The notes under the pieces were generated by a model that ran no database searches, was not told the origin of the DNA, and saw only the letters and a program-made list of their open reading frames with translations. The position numbers were made by a program, and so were the translations under genes. Positions 51,201 to 55,612 of a stretch of DNA of 64,000 nucleotides are shown in pieces. How positions within the stretch are numbered: position 1 is the stretch's first letter; every line of letters begins with the position of its first letter. The stretch covers positions 3,906,001-3,970,000 of the forward strand of contig NZ_CP006704.1 in the NCBI RefSeq assembly GCF_000739375.1, given 5' to 3'. The DNA is from Comamonas testosteroni TK102 (lineage in GTDB: Bacteria > Pseudomonadota > Gammaproteobacteria > Burkholderiales > Burkholderiaceae_C).

Positions 51201-54200
51201 TGAGTGTGACGTTGCCGATCTGGACGCTGGCCAGGCCTTCGGGAGCGGAGACGCTCAGCTCGCCGGTGACCGGCTGGGTGGCGTTCTCGGCGATGCTGAC
51301 GTTGCCGGCTGCGGCTCCGTTGGCGTCAGGGATGGTCACGCCCGGCACACCATCGGTGTGGCCGTTGATGGTGACCGTGATGGTGGTGGTGCTGAGGTCG
51401 CCGTCGGCGTCCCGGATCGTGTAGCTGAAGGTGTCCTCGAGCTTTTGGCCATCGAGCAACGCGTTCACGCGTGGGTCGTTGTTGTTGAGCTCGTAGGTGT
51501 AGCTGCCGTCGGCCTTGAGCACGATCGTGCCGTACTCGCCGCTGACTGTGGTGTTGACGCTGCCGCTGACGTTCTGGCCGCCAGTGACGGTGCCCTTGGC
51601 CACGCCCACGACGTTGGTGGCATCCGCTCCCAGGCTGTCGGCGCCGGTGCCGCTGATGACGTTGCCGCTGGCGCTCAGCCCGGTGTCTTCCGTGACGGAG
51701 GCCGTGTCGGGCTTGGCTTCGGGAGCCGTGTCGGTGATGAGCACGACCAGGTTGTCGGACTTGCTCTGGTTGGCCGCATCGGTGACGGTGACCGTGAAGC
51801 TGTCCTTGACGGAGTCGTCGCCAGCGGTGTGGTCCTTGGCCGTGCCGTCTTGCTGGTAGCTATAGCTGATCTTGCCGGTGCTGGCGTCGTAGCCAGTCAG
51901 CGTGAGCTTGCCTTCGGTGCCGGTGATGACACGCGGGGTGGTGCCCAGCGCTTGCAGCTCGGCCACGGTGAGTGTGACGTTGCCGATCTGGACGCTGGCC
52001 AGGCCTTCGGGAGCGGAGACGCTCAGCTCGCCGGTGACCGGCTGGGTGGCGTTCTCGGCGATGCTGACGTTGCCGGCTGCGGCTCCGTTGGCGTCAGGGA
52101 TGGTCACGCCCGGCACACCATCGGTGTGGCCGTTGATGGTGACCGTGATGGTGGTGGTGCTGAGGTCGCCGTCGGCGTCCCGGATCGTGTAGCTGAAGGT
52201 GTCCTCGAGCTTTTGGCCATCGAGCAACGCGTTCACGCGTGGGTCGTTGTTGTTGAGCTCGTAGGTGTAGCTGCCGTCGGCCTTGAGCACGATCGTGCCG
52301 TACTCGCCGCTGACTGTGGTGTTGACGCTGCCGCTGACGTTCTGGCCGCCAGTGACGGTGCCCTTGGCCACGCCCACGACGTTGGTGGCATCCGCTCCCA
52401 GGCTGTCGGCGCCGGTGCCGCTGATGACGTTGCCGCTGGCGCTCAGCCCGGTGTCTTCCGTGACGGAGGCCGTGTCGGGCTTGGCTTCGGGAGCCGTGTC
52501 GGTGATGAGCACGACCAGGTTGTCGGACTTGCTCTGGTTGGCCGCATCGGTGACGGTGACCGTGAAGCTGTCCTTGACGGAGTCGTCGCCAGCGGTGTGG
52601 TCCTTGGCCGTGCCGTCTTGCTGGTAGCTATAGCTGATCTTGCCGGTGCTGGCGTCGTAGCCAGTCAGCGTGAGCTTGCCTTCGGTGCCGGTGATGACAC
52701 GCGGGGTGGTGCCCAGCGCTTGCAGCTCGGCCACGGTGAGTGTGACGTTGCCGATCTGGACGCTGGCCAGGCCTTCGGGAGCGGAGACGCTCAGCTCGCC
52801 GGTGACCGGCTGGGTGGCGTTCTCGGCGATGCTGACGTTGCCGGCTGCGGCTCCGTTGGCGTCAGGGATGGTCACGCCCGGCACACCATCGGTGTGGCCG
52901 TTGATGGTGACCGTGATGGTGGTGGTGCTGAGGTCGCCGTCGGCGTCCCGGATCGTGTAGCTGAAGGTGTCCTCGAGCTTTTGGCCATCGAGCAACGCGT
53001 TCACGCGTGGGTCGTTGTTGTTGAGCTCGTAGGTGTAGCTGCCGTCGGCCTTGAGCACGATCGTGCCGTACTCGCCGCTGACTGTGGTGTTGACGCTGCC
53101 GCTGACGTTCTGGCCGCCAGTGACGGTGCCCTTGGCCACGCCCACGACGTTGGTGGCATCCGCTCCCAGGCTGTCGGCGCCGGTGCCGCTGATGACGTTG
53201 CCGCTGGCGCTCAGCCCGGTGTCTTCCGTGACGGAGGCCGTGTCGGGCTTGGCTTCGGGAGCCGTGTCGGTGATCTGGATGACCAAGTCATTGCTGCGAG
53301 TCTCGCCGGCAAAATCCTTGACGGAAACTTGGAATAGGTCGCGGACCGAGTCATCACCAGCACCGTGGTCAGCGGCGCCGCCAGTCTCCTGGTAGGCGTA
53401 GGTGATCTTGCCGGTGGCAGCGTCGTAGCCGCTGACGGTCAGGATGCCCTTGTCAGTGGTGATGACTACCGGGCTGGTGGCGGTGGCGCCGGTGATGTCC
53501 TTGCCGCCGACGGTGACGCCGGCGATGCCGGCTTCGGCGATGACCGTCACGGAACCGGTGACGGTATTGCCCGTGCCTTCGACCACGCTGTTGTGGGCAG
53601 TGCTCACGCCGCCGTCGCTGTCCTCGGGCGTGATGACCGGAAGCGCATCGGTCTGACCGGTGATGGTGATGGTCAGCGTGGCGGTGCTGGTACCGCCTTC
53701 ACTGTCCGTGACGGTATAGGTGATCGAGCTGGTTGCCGTCTGGCCGGTAGCTAGGTACTGGAAGGCATTGCCGGGGTTGAACGAGTACGAACCGTCGGCA
53801 TTAAGGATGAACGTACCGCCGTTGGAGCCAGCCGTCGGCGTGCCTACGCTGGCGGTGGCACCATTGACTTGCGAGACAGTCAGGGTGTCGCCGTCCGGGT
53901 CAACGTCATTGGCCAAGACGCCGTTCTGAGCGTCGACATTGAGCGTGGTGTCCTCGTCCGTGGTACCTGTATCGTCGGCGGCAGAGGGGGCCGGGTTGGT
54001 GACGTCCCAGTTGAAATTCTGGGAGGTCGTAGCGCCGGATGGGTCGGTCGCAGTCACAGTGACCGTGTAGACACCGTTGTTGCCGCCCTGCGAAGCGGAA
54101 TGATCGATGCTGCCAGTGATTAGGCCGGTGTTCGGATCGATGCTCAGGCCTGGCGGCAAGCCGGCTGCGGTGTAGGTGAGTTTGTCGCTGGTGTCCGGGT

Positions 54201-54993
54201 CCGAGAAATGGCTGGATACGTCATAGCTCACACCGGCTTGAGCATCGATGCCCGAAGTGTCGGAAATGGAAGTGGAAACCGGACCGTCGTTGGTACCAGT
54301 GATGGTAACGATGATGGTCTGGGTCGCTGTGCCGCCGTGACCGTCGTCGACGGTCACGGTGATGGTATCGGTGACCTTCTGACCTTCGGCCAGGCCCTGC
54401 ACGTCCTTGTTGGCATTGTCCAGGTTGTAGGTCCAGTTGCCCGAGCCGTCCACGGAGAAGGAGCCGTAGCTGCCCTTGCCGCCGTTGTTCACGCTCCAGG
54501 TGTGTGTGTCGGTGGTGTCGACGTCGCTGACGTCGAGCTTGCCGGTGGCGGTGGTAGCACCGTCCTCGACCACAGCGCCGTCCGTGTTGCCACTGAGAAC
54601 GGGGGCATCGTTGGTGCCGACGATGGTGATAGTCAATGTCGCAGTAGAGCTGGCACCGTCTTTATCGACCAGGGTGTAGGTAAAGGTCTCGACCAGGGAC
54701 TCACCCTCAGCCAATGCCTGCACAGTCTTCAAACCGCTGTCGAGCTGATAGCTATAGCTGCCGTCGGTATTGAGGATGATCTTGCCGTACAGCCCTTGAT
54801 CTGCGCCAACCAGAGCCACACGATGTTCTGTGATGCTACCTTCACCCAGCTTGTCGTTGCTCAGAACATTGCCTTGCAAGTCAGATACGGCATCCTCGAA
54901 GGTCACGCCCGAGTCCGCACTGGCCTGGGGAATGCTCGCAGGCTGGGTCGGCGTCCCTTGATCGGTGCCTTCCGGCAAAGCGCCCCCCCCCAC
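30220..54993 (-). CDS. Giant LapA-type repeat adhesin (main body)
   Basis: An 8257-codon frame on the minus strand (GTG at 54993, stop at 30220), secreted by the type I system upstream. From the N-terminus: VCBS/cadherin-like Ig domains (first about 600 residues), 21 repeats of 256 residues, six repeats of 221 residues, a unique region of roughly 900 residues, and a type I secretion C-terminus (DSLLGTAEDDLFIWHQGDAG to KLKIDHS). Each repeat has two Ig-like units with VCBS-type motifs (YGTIVLKADGSYTYELN, TFSYTIRDADGDLSTTTITV) and Asp-rich likely calcium sites. The real start is the ATG at 55456: the retention module is in another frame because of a nine-G run, and removing one G gives 8411 residues. 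The C-terminal part lacks obvious RTX nonapeptide arrays. No name beyond LapA-type is warranted. Confidence 0.9.
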   Translation of the reverse strand: MGGGALPEGTDQGTPTQPASIPQASADSGVTFEDAVSDLQGNVLSNDKLGEGSITEHRVALVGADQGLYGKIILNTDGSYSYQLDSGLKTVQALAEGESLVETFTYTLVDKDGASSTATLTITIVGTNDAPVLSGNTDGAVVEDGATTATGKLDVSDVDTTDTHTWSVNNGGKGSYGSFSVDGSGNWTYNLDNANKDVQGLAEGQKVTDTITVTVDDGHGGTATQTIIVTITGTNDGPVSTSISDTSGIDAQAGVSYDVSSHFSDPDTSDKLTYTAAGLPPGLSIDPNTGLITGSIDHSASQGGNNGVYTVTVTATDPSGATTSQNFNWDVTNPAPSAADDTGTTDEDTTLNVDAQNGVLANDVDPDGDTLTVSQVNGATASVGTPTAGSNGGTFILNADGSYSFNPGNAFQYLATGQTATSSITYTVTDSEGGTSTATLTITITGQTDALPVITPEDSDGGVSTAHNSVVEGTGNTVTGSVTVIAEAGIAGVTVGGKDITGATATSPVVITTDKGILTVSGYDAATGKITYAYQETGGAADHGAGDDSVRDLFQVSVKDFAGETRSNDLVIQITDTAPEAKPDTASVTEDTGLSASGNVISGTGADSLGADATNVVGVAKGTVTGGQNVSGSVNTTVSGEYGTIVLKADGSYTYELNNNDPRVNALLDGQKLEDTFSYTIRDADGDLSTTTITVTINGHTDGVPGVTIPDANGAAAGNVSIAENATQPVTGELSVSAPEGLASVQIGNVTLTVAELQALGTTPRVITGTEGKLTLTGYDASTGKISYSYQQDGTAKDHTAGDDSVKDSFTVTVTDAANQSKSDNLVVLITDTAPEAKPDTASVTEDTGLSASGNVISGTGADSLGADATNVVGVAKGTVTGGQNVSGSVNTTVSGEYGTIVLKADGSYTYELNNNDPRVNALLDGQKLEDTFSYTIRDADGDLSTTTITVTINGHTDGVPGVTIPDANGAAAGNVSIAENATQPVTGELSVSAPEGLASVQIGNVTLTVAELQALGTTPRVITGTEGKLTLTGYDASTGKISYSYQQDGTAKDHTAGDDSVKDSFTVTVTDAANQSKSDNLVVLITDTAPEAKPDTASVTEDTGLSASGNVISGTGADSLGADATNVVGVAKGTVTGGQNVSGSVNTTVSGEYGTIVLKADGSYTYELNNNDPRVNALLDGQKLEDTFSYTIRDADGDLSTTTITVTINGHTDGVPGVTIPDANGAAAGNVSIAENATQPVTGELSVSAPEGLASVQIGNVTLTVAELQALGTTPRVITGTEGKLTLTGYDASTGKISYSYQQDGTAKDHTAGDDSVKDSFTVTVTDAANQSKSDNLVVLITDTAPEAKPDTASVTEDTGLSASGNVISGTGADSLGADATNVVGVAKGTVTGGQNVSGSVNTTVSGEYGTIVLKADGSYTYELNNNDPRVNALLDGQKLEDTFSYTIRDADGDLSTTTITVTINGHTDGVPGVTIPDANGAAAGNVSIAENATQPVTGELSVSAPEGLASVQIGNVTLTVAELQALGTTPRVITGTEGKLTLTGYDASTGKISYSYQQDGTAKDHTAGDDSVKDSFTVTVTDAANQSKSDNLVVLITDTAPEAKPDTASVTEDTGLSASGNVISGTGADSLGADATNVVGVAKGTVTGGQNVSGSVNTTVSGEYGTIVLKADGSYTYELNNNDPRVNALLDGQKLEDTFSYTIRDADGDLSTTTITVTINGHTDGVPGVTIPDANGAAAGNVSIAENATQPVTGELSVSAPEGLASVQIGNVTLTVAELQALGTTPRVITGTEGKLTLTGYDASTGKISYSYQQDGTAKDHTAGDDSVKDSFTVTVTDAANQSKSDNLVVLITDTAPEAKPDTASVTEDTGLSASGNVISGTGADSLGADATNVVGVAKGTVTGGQNVSGSVNTTVSGEYGTIVLKADGSYTYELNNNDPRVNALLDGQKLEDTFSYTIRDADGDLSTTTITVTINGHTDGVPGVTIPDANGAAAGNVSIAENATQPVTGELSVSAPEGLASVQIGNVTLTVAELQALGTTPRVITGTEGRLTLTGYDASTGKISYSYQQDGTAKDHTAGDDSVKDSFTVTVTDAANQSKSDNLVVLITDTAPEAKPDTASVTEDTGLSASGNVISGTGADSLGADATNVVGVAKGTVTGGQNVSGSVNTTVSGEYGTIVLKADGSYTYELNNNDPRVNALLDGQKLEDTFSYTIRDADGDLSTTTITVTINGHTDGVPGVTIPDANGAAAGNVSIAENATQPVTGELSVSAPEGLASVQIGNVTLTVAELQALGTTPRVITGTEGKLTLTGYDASTGKISYSYQQDGTAKDHTAGDDSVKDSFTVTVTDAANQSKSDNLVVLITDTAPEAKPDTASVTEDTGLSASGNVISGTGADSLGADATNVVGVAKGTVTGGQNVSGSVNTTVSGEYGTIVLKADGSYTYELNNNDPRVNALLDGQKLEDTFSYTIRDADGDLSTTTITVTINGHTDGVPGVTIPDANGAAAGNVSIAENATQPVTGELSVSAPEGLASVQIGNVTLTVAELQALGTTPRVITGTEGKLTLTGYDASTGKISYSYQQDGTAKDHTAGDDSVKDSFTVTVTDAANQSKSDNLVVLITDTAPEAKPDTASVTEDTGLSASGNVISGTGADSLGADATNVVGVAKGTVTGGQNVSGSVNTTVSGEYGTIVLKADGSYTYELNNNDPRVNALLDGQKLEDTFSYTIRDADGDLSTTTITVTINGHTDGVPGVTIPDANGAAAGNVSIAENATQPVTGELSVSAPEGLASVQIGNVTLTVAELQALGTTPRVITGTEGKLTLTGYDASTGKISYSYQQDGTAKDHTAGDDSVKDSFTVTVTDAANQSKSDNLVVLITDTAPEAKPDTASVTEDTGLSASGNVISGTGADSLGADATNVVGVAKGTVTGGQNVSGSVNTTVSGEYGTIVLKADGSYTYELNNNDPRVNALLDGQKLEDTFSYTIRDADGDLSTTTITVTINGHTDGVPGVTIPDANGAAAGNVSIAENATQPVTGELSVSAPEGLASVQIGNVTLTVAELQALGTTPRVITGTEGKLTLTGYDASTGKISYSYQQDGTAKDHTAGDDSVKDSFTVTVTDAANQSKSDNLVVLITDTAPEAKPDTASVTEDTGLSASGNVISGTGADSLGADATNVVGVAKGTVTGGQNVSGSVNTTVSGEYGTIVLKADGSYTYELNNNDPRVNALLDGQKLEDTFSYTIRDADGDLSTTTITVTINGHTDGVPGVTIPDANGAAAGNVSIAENATQPVTGELSVSAPEGLASVQIGNVTLTVAELQALGTTPRVITGTEGKLTLTGYDASTGKISYSYQQDGTAKDHTAGDDSVKDSFTVTVTDAANQSKSDNLVVLITDTAPEAKPDTASVTEDTGLSASGNVISGTGADSLGADATNVVGVAKGTVTGGQNVSGSVNTTVSGEYGTIVLKADGSYTYELNNNDPRVNALLDGQKLEDTFSYTIRDADGDLSTTTITVTINGHTDGVPGVTIPDANGAAAGNVSIAENATQPVTGELSVSAPEGLASVQIGNVTLTVAELQALGTTPRVITGTEGKLTLTGYDASTGKISYSYQQDGTAKDHTAGDDSVKDSFTVTVTDAANQSKSDNLVVLITDTAPEAKPDTASVTEDTGLSASGNVISGTGADSLGADATNVVGVAKGTVTGGQNVSGSVNTTVSGEYGTIVLKADGSYTYELNNNDPRVNALLDGQKLEDTFSYTIRDADGDLSTTTITVTINGHTDGVPGVTIPDANGAAAGNVSIAENATQPVTGELSVSAPEGLASVQIGNVTLTVAELQALGTTPRVITGTEGRLTLTGYDASTGKISYSYQQDGTAKDHTAGDDSVKDSFTVTVTDAANQSKSDNLVVLITDTAPEAKPDTASVTEDTGLSASGNVISGTGADSLGADATNVVGVAKGTVTGGQNVSGSVNTTVSGEYGTIVLKADGSYTYELNNNDPRVNALLDGQKLEDTFSYTIRDADGDLSTTTITVTINGHTDGVPGVTIPDANGAAAGNVSIAENATQPVTGELSVSAPEGLASVQIGNVTLTVAELQALGTTPRVITGTEGKLTLTGYDASTGKISYSYQQDGTAKDHTAGDDSVKDSFTVTVTDAANQSKSDNLVVLITDTAPEAKPDTASVTEDTGLSASGNVISGTGADSLGADATNVVGVAKGTVTGGQNVSGSVNTTVSGEYGTIVLKADGSYTYELNNNDPRVNALLDGQKLEDTFSYTIRDADGDLSTTTITVTINGHTDGVPGVTIPDANGAAAGNVSIAENATQPVTGELSVSAPEGLASVQIGNVTLTVAELQALGTTPRVITGTEGKLTLTGYDASTGKISYSYQQDGTAKDHTAGDDSVKDSFTVTVTDAANQSKSDNLVVLITDTAPEAKPDTASVTEDTGLSASGNVISGTGADSLGADATNVVGVAKGTVTGGQNVSGSVNTTVSGEYGTIVLKADGSYTYELNNNDPRVNALLDGQKLEDTFSYTIRDADGDLSTTTITVTINGHTDGVPGVTIPDANGAAAGNVSIAENATQPVTGELSVSAPEGLASVQIGNVTLTVAELQALGTTPRVITGTEGKLTLTGYDASTGKISYSYQQDGTAKDHTAGDDSVKDSFTVTVTDAANQSKSDNLVVLITDTAPEAKPDTASVTEDTGLSASGNVISGTGADSLGADATNVVGVAKGTVTGGQNVSGSVNTTVSGEYGTIVLKADGSYTYELNNNDPRVNALLDGQKLEDTFSYTIRDADGDLSTTTITVTINGHTDGVPGVTIPDANGAAAGNVSIAENATQPVTGELSVSAPEGLASVQIGNVTLTVAELQALGTTPRVITGTEGKLTLTGYDASTGKISYSYQQDGTAKDHTAGDDSVKDSFTVTVTDAANQSKSDNLVVLITDTAPEAKPDTASVTEDTGLSASGNVISGTGADSLGADATNVVGVAKGTVTGGQNVSGSVNTTVSGEYGTIVLKADGSYTYELNNNDPRVNALLDGQKLEDTFSYTIRDADGDLSTTTITVTINGHTDGVPGVTIPDANGAAAGNVSIAENATQPVTGELSVSAPEGLASVQIGNVTLTVAELQALGTTPRVITGTEGKLTLTGYDASTGKISYSYQQDGTAKDHTAGDDSVKDSFTVTVTDAANQSKSDNLVVLITDTAPEAKPDTASVTEDTGLSASGNVISGTGADSLGADATNVVGVAKGTVTGGQNVSGSVNTTVSGEYGTIVLKADGSYTYELNNNDPRVNALLDGQKLEDTFSYTIRDADGDLSTTTITVTINGHTDGVPGVTIPDANGAAAGNVSIAENATQPVTGELSVSAPEGLASVQIGNVTLTVAELQALGTTPRVITGTEGKLTLTGYDASTGKISYSYQQDGTAKDHTAGDDSVKDSFTVTVTDAANQSKSDNLVVLITDTAPEAKPDTASVTEDTGLSASGNVISGTGADSLGADATNVVGVAKGTVTGGQNVSGSVNTTVSGEYGTIVLKADGSYTYELNNNDPRVNALLDGQKLEDTFSYTIRDADGDLSTTTITVTINGHTDGVPGVTIPDANGAAAGNVSIAENATQPVTGELSVSAPEGLASVQIGNVTLTVAELQALGTTPRVITGTEGKLTLTGYDASTGKISYSYQQDGTAKDHTAGDDSVKDSFTVTVTDAANQSKSDNLVVLITDTAPEAKPDTASVTEDTGLSASGNVISGTGADSLGADATNVVGVAKGTVTGGQNVSGSVNTTVSGEYGTIVLKADGSYTYELNNNDPRVNALLDGQKLEDTFSYTIRDADGDLSTTTITVTINGHTDGVPGVTIPDANGAAAGNVSIAENATQPVTGELSVSAPEGLASVQIGNVTLTVAELQALGTTPRVITGTEGKLTLTGYDASTGKISYSYQQDGTAKDHTAGDDSVKDSFTVTVTDAANQSKSDNLVVLITDTAPEAKPDTGNVSEGSTLTVAAAAGVLANDKAGADDWNAGGAVVGVSNSSSVQGTANASGFTIVGQYGTLSLNKDGSYSYTSNPNAVTKGEADVFTYTVKDGDGDLSTATLMINVADVTGTPVTTTGGSVTEAGLAGGTSAGQGNVYSGSLSLQSGWTAQAASGTTANGTYTVKADGTYTFTLTSATTDVAGQAETNSFTYTAKDANGNTVTNTVTVTIVDDTPVAANDSGNVSEGSTLTVAAAAGVLANDKAGADGWNAGGAVVGVSNSSSAQGTANASGFTIVGQYGTLSLNKDGSYSYTSNPNAVTKGEADVFTYTVKDGDGDLSTATLTINVADVTGTPVTTTGGSVTEAGLAGGTSAGQGNVYSGSLSLQSGWTAQAASGTTANGTYTVKADGTYTFTLTSATTDVAGQAETNSFTYTAKDANGNTVTNTVTVTIVDDTPVAANDSGNVSEGSTLTVAAAAGVLANDKAGADGWNAGGAVVGVSNSSSAQGTANASGFTIVGQYGTLSLNKDGSYSYTSNPNAVTKGEADVFTYTVKDGDGDLSTATLTINVADVTGTPVTTTGGSVTEAGLAGGTSAGQGNVYSGSLSLQSGWTAQAASGTTANGTYTVKADGTYTFTLTSATTDVAGQAETNSFTYTAKDANGNTVTNTVTVTIVDDTPVAANDSGNVSEGSTLTVAAAAGVLANDKAGADGWNAGGAVVGVSNSSSVQGTANASGFTIVGQYGTLSLNKDGSYSYTSNPNAVTKGEADVFTYTVKDGDGDLSTATLTINVADVTGTPVTTTGGSVTEAGLAGGTSAGQGNVYSGSLSLQSGWTAQAASGTTANGTYTVKADGTYTFTLTSATTDVAGQAETNSFTYTAKDANGNTVTNTVTVTIVDDTPVAANDSGNVSEGSTLTVAAAAGVLANDKAGADGWNAGGAVVGVSNSSSVQGTANATGFTIVGQYGTLSLNKDGSYSYTSNPNAVTKGEADVFTYTVKDGDGDLSTATLTINVADVTGTSVTTTGGSVTEAGLAGGTSAGQGNVYSGSLSLQSGWTAQAASGTTANGTYTVKADGTYTFTLTSATTDVAGQAETNSFTYTAKDANGNTVTNTVTVTIVDDTPVAANDSGNVSEGSTLTVAAAAGVLANDKAGADGWNAGGAVVGVSNSSSVQGTANATGFTIVGQYGTLSLNKDGSYSYTSNPNAVTKGEADVFTYTVKDGDGDLSTATLTINVADVTGTPVTTTGGSVTEAGLAGGTSAGQGNVYSGSLSLQSGWTAQAASGTTANGTYTVKADGTYTFTLTSATTDVAGQAETNSFTYTAKDANGNTVTNTVTVTIVDDTPVAASINAGSLTEDAAQTSLSGTVAPAAGNSNSFGGDGAATTGATGWGSVSAKLGATTVNLGDYGKLTQNSDGTWKFELDNSKPATQALTTGQSIIVTMGYTLTDKDGDQRSNNVTFQINGVNDAFPDKNTTTEDHAVSGNVLLNDEGYVSGGTLAITSFSVNGSTYSVGASAVNVMDAGKVVGTISLAANGGYVFTPSSDWSGKVPTVTYTTNTGVTSTLDIDVTPVADTPLVTVNVGAGSTPVTTSITATSVNSSNAGHTVTAYNINGSKGAVSVVTGTDHDGFGVVGAASGDSTEIGRSSSGSESLAIQFNVPVTAITVQFAWLASGEWARYQMFDEAKKPVVLGYNADGTVNAASGLYGFVKGGTDKVDTQFKLSVPAGNTISQIVFDAPRVDDDYLINKVTYTTATTYPVTITATPQDVDYSEAVTKVTVEVPKGVTLSAGTQIDATHWSLPLVSNGSYSVSIDPITKAVTITGLNMTVPENVQVNEIKVVAVVADGSSTADGSASFTSKPDAVDDTNSATLTSKSVATAPSITALATFTSGEANAWKLDNSSSTRVYKSNSELSSTDTLNSDKGKWLVSSVNGTTWDGISTGGGLVLTDNNGRASGDAKAVTPIYTSTVAGTTLQFKVTGFSNASNSSDSVNWTLYKSTDGGVTWSAVPGQANSGVITGTGTYTTTALEADATYRILLTVHEGNSNSTDAAVTFDDFTANVPNPDTIVWSSTAVTGSVTSNDTLGTLGETSTLSVFNGSTWVNAASGGTTITGSYGTLLIKADGSYTYTPTASAAGAGKVEHFDYKLTQADGDTDTASLDISIDATGPGATTLAASRMASDTGSHEVHSTSSGDSLLGTAEDDLFIWHQGDAGTVSSPVTDVVKNFGASGNDALDLGDLLQGEETSSDLSKFLHLETRTEADGKTIDTVIKVSTAGALDANGNGFNQKILVEGVDLVGTSHDQNALIKQLIDQGKLKIDHS
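33141..37118 (-). repeat. Six tandem 663-bp (221-aa) repeats
   Basis: Period exactly 663 bp, so frame is kept. Each unit has a VCBS-like half (SEGSTLTVAAAAGVLANDKA to TLTINVADVTG) and a second Ig-like half (TTTGGSVTEAGLAGGTSAGQ to TVTIVDDTPVAAN). Copies differ by scattered substitutions such as SSSV/SSSA, ASG/ATG and TPV/TSV, so this block is somewhat older than the 768-bp block. Confidence 0.93.
37113..53240 (-). repeat. Twenty-one tandem 768-bp (256-aa) repeats
   Basis: Period exactly 768 bp and copies nearly identical in DNA: the sequence motif at 37113 recurs at 37881 and every 768 bases to 53241. At the protein level the only variants I found are two copies with EGR in place of EGK (near 43460 and 48836), seven units apart. 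Each unit has a VCBS half (TASVTEDTGLSASGNVISGT to TVTINGHTD) and a second Ig-like half (GVPGVTIPDANGAAAGNVSI to NLVVLITD). Confidence 0.95.
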
Positions 54994-55456
54994 TGAAAAG
55001 CGGAAGCACTGTAGTCACTGGAGCAGAACGTCCGTATTCCAGCGCCAGCGGCGACACGGCCTCAATGATGCTGGAAAGACGCACAAAAGTGCTGCCGCCT
55101 TCGCTACCGCCGGACAAGGTGGCCGCCGTGGGATCCAGCTCATCGAATGGGTCCCCTCCTGCATTGATGGCCGCAATGATCTGGTCGATCTCGGTGCTCG
55201 CAGGACTCGCTACAGCAGCCTCTTCCACTGTAGGCGGCTGAACCAGGTCAGCGGTGAGATGCACATCCTGGTTCTCGCCCACCATCAGCGGTGGCTGACC
55301 ATCCGCCTGCAGCTGCACGGTGCTGCCGGACGCCGTAACGATCTCGGCATCGGCGGGGATACGCATGCCTTCATGGAGTACCGTCAGATTGCCATCAGGA
55401 CCACGCATCCAAGCCTGGCCAGTGAGTTTGGTAACGAGAACGGTTTGAGCTGCCAT
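54881..55456 (-). CDS. N-terminal retention module of the adhesin (frame ends after the G run)
   Basis: ATG at 55456; in this frame the product is 191 residues. Residues 1-108 are the LapA-type retention module that plugs the LapE pore (MAAQTVLVTKLTGQAWMRGP, then HEGMRIPADAEIVTASGSTV, then GENQDVHL). A LapG-like cleavage site, TAAT at residues 110-113, follows; the LapA site TAAG is at about 107-110. GSTFVRLSSIIEA after it is also LapA-like. Beyond Gly158 the frame leaves the adhesin because of the nine-G run, and the last 33 residues are out-of-frame sequence. The true continuation is the frame ending at 30220. Confidence 0.9.
   Translation of the reverse strand: MAAQTVLVTKLTGQAWMRGPDGNLTVLHEGMRIPADAEIVTASGSTVQLQADGQPPLMVGENQDVHLTADLVQPPTVEEAAVASPASTEIDQIIAAINAGGDPFDELDPTAATLSGGSEGGSTFVRLSSIIEAVSPLALEYGRSAPVTTVLPLFSGGGRFAGRHRSRDADPACEHSPGQCGLGRDLRGCRI
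54983..54991 (-). other. Run of nine G that breaks the adhesin frame
   Basis: Nine G on the minus strand lie between AGT (Ser) and CGC. With eight G the retention module runs straight into ALPEGTDQGTP and the rest of the adhesin. The total length 30220-55456 is 25237 bases, one more than a multiple of three. A length change of one base is therefore sufficient to switch the gene between on and off. Confidence 0.9.
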
Positions 55457-55490
55457 GAGGGTCTGCCTATCCAGTCAGATTAAAAAGTGA

Positions 55491-55508
55491 AGGTGCACAA
55501 AGGCACCT
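55491..55508 (-). promoter_or_regulatory. Hairpin in the adhesin mRNA leader
   Basis: AGGTGC, 6 bases, GCACCT; the 6-bp stem ends 35 bases before the adhesin ATG. It may affect translation. The ribosome site before the ATG is weak (AGG eleven bases upstream). Confidence 0.3.
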
Positions 55509-55556
55509 GTCCAATAATTCAACTGACATAGTAGAAGCCAACACCCCGCCGCACTA

Positions 55557-55572
55557 TTGGCGTCAAAGCCAA
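55557..55572. promoter_or_regulatory. Inverted repeat in the adhesin promoter region
   Basis: TTGGC, 6 bases, GCCAA, between the terminator at 55613 and the adhesin start. It could bind a regulator, for example the LuxR-type protein encoded next door. No strong sigma-70 promoter is visible in the 150-base region. Confidence 0.35.
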
Positions 55573-55612
55573 TCAGGATCGGTTTTATTCGGTGTCTGCT
55601 GCCGAACATCAA

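Noticed and set aside
32746..53337. Giant plus-strand open frame of 6863 codons
   Set aside because: It is the reverse strand of the adhesin repeats and has no sensible domains; composition is Gly/Val/Arg/His-rich, typical for antisense of Thr/Asp/Val-rich coding sequence.
30220..55456. CRISPR-like reading of the periodic region
   Set aside because: The period is 768 and 663 bp with no spacers; the repeats are coding and keep the reading frame.
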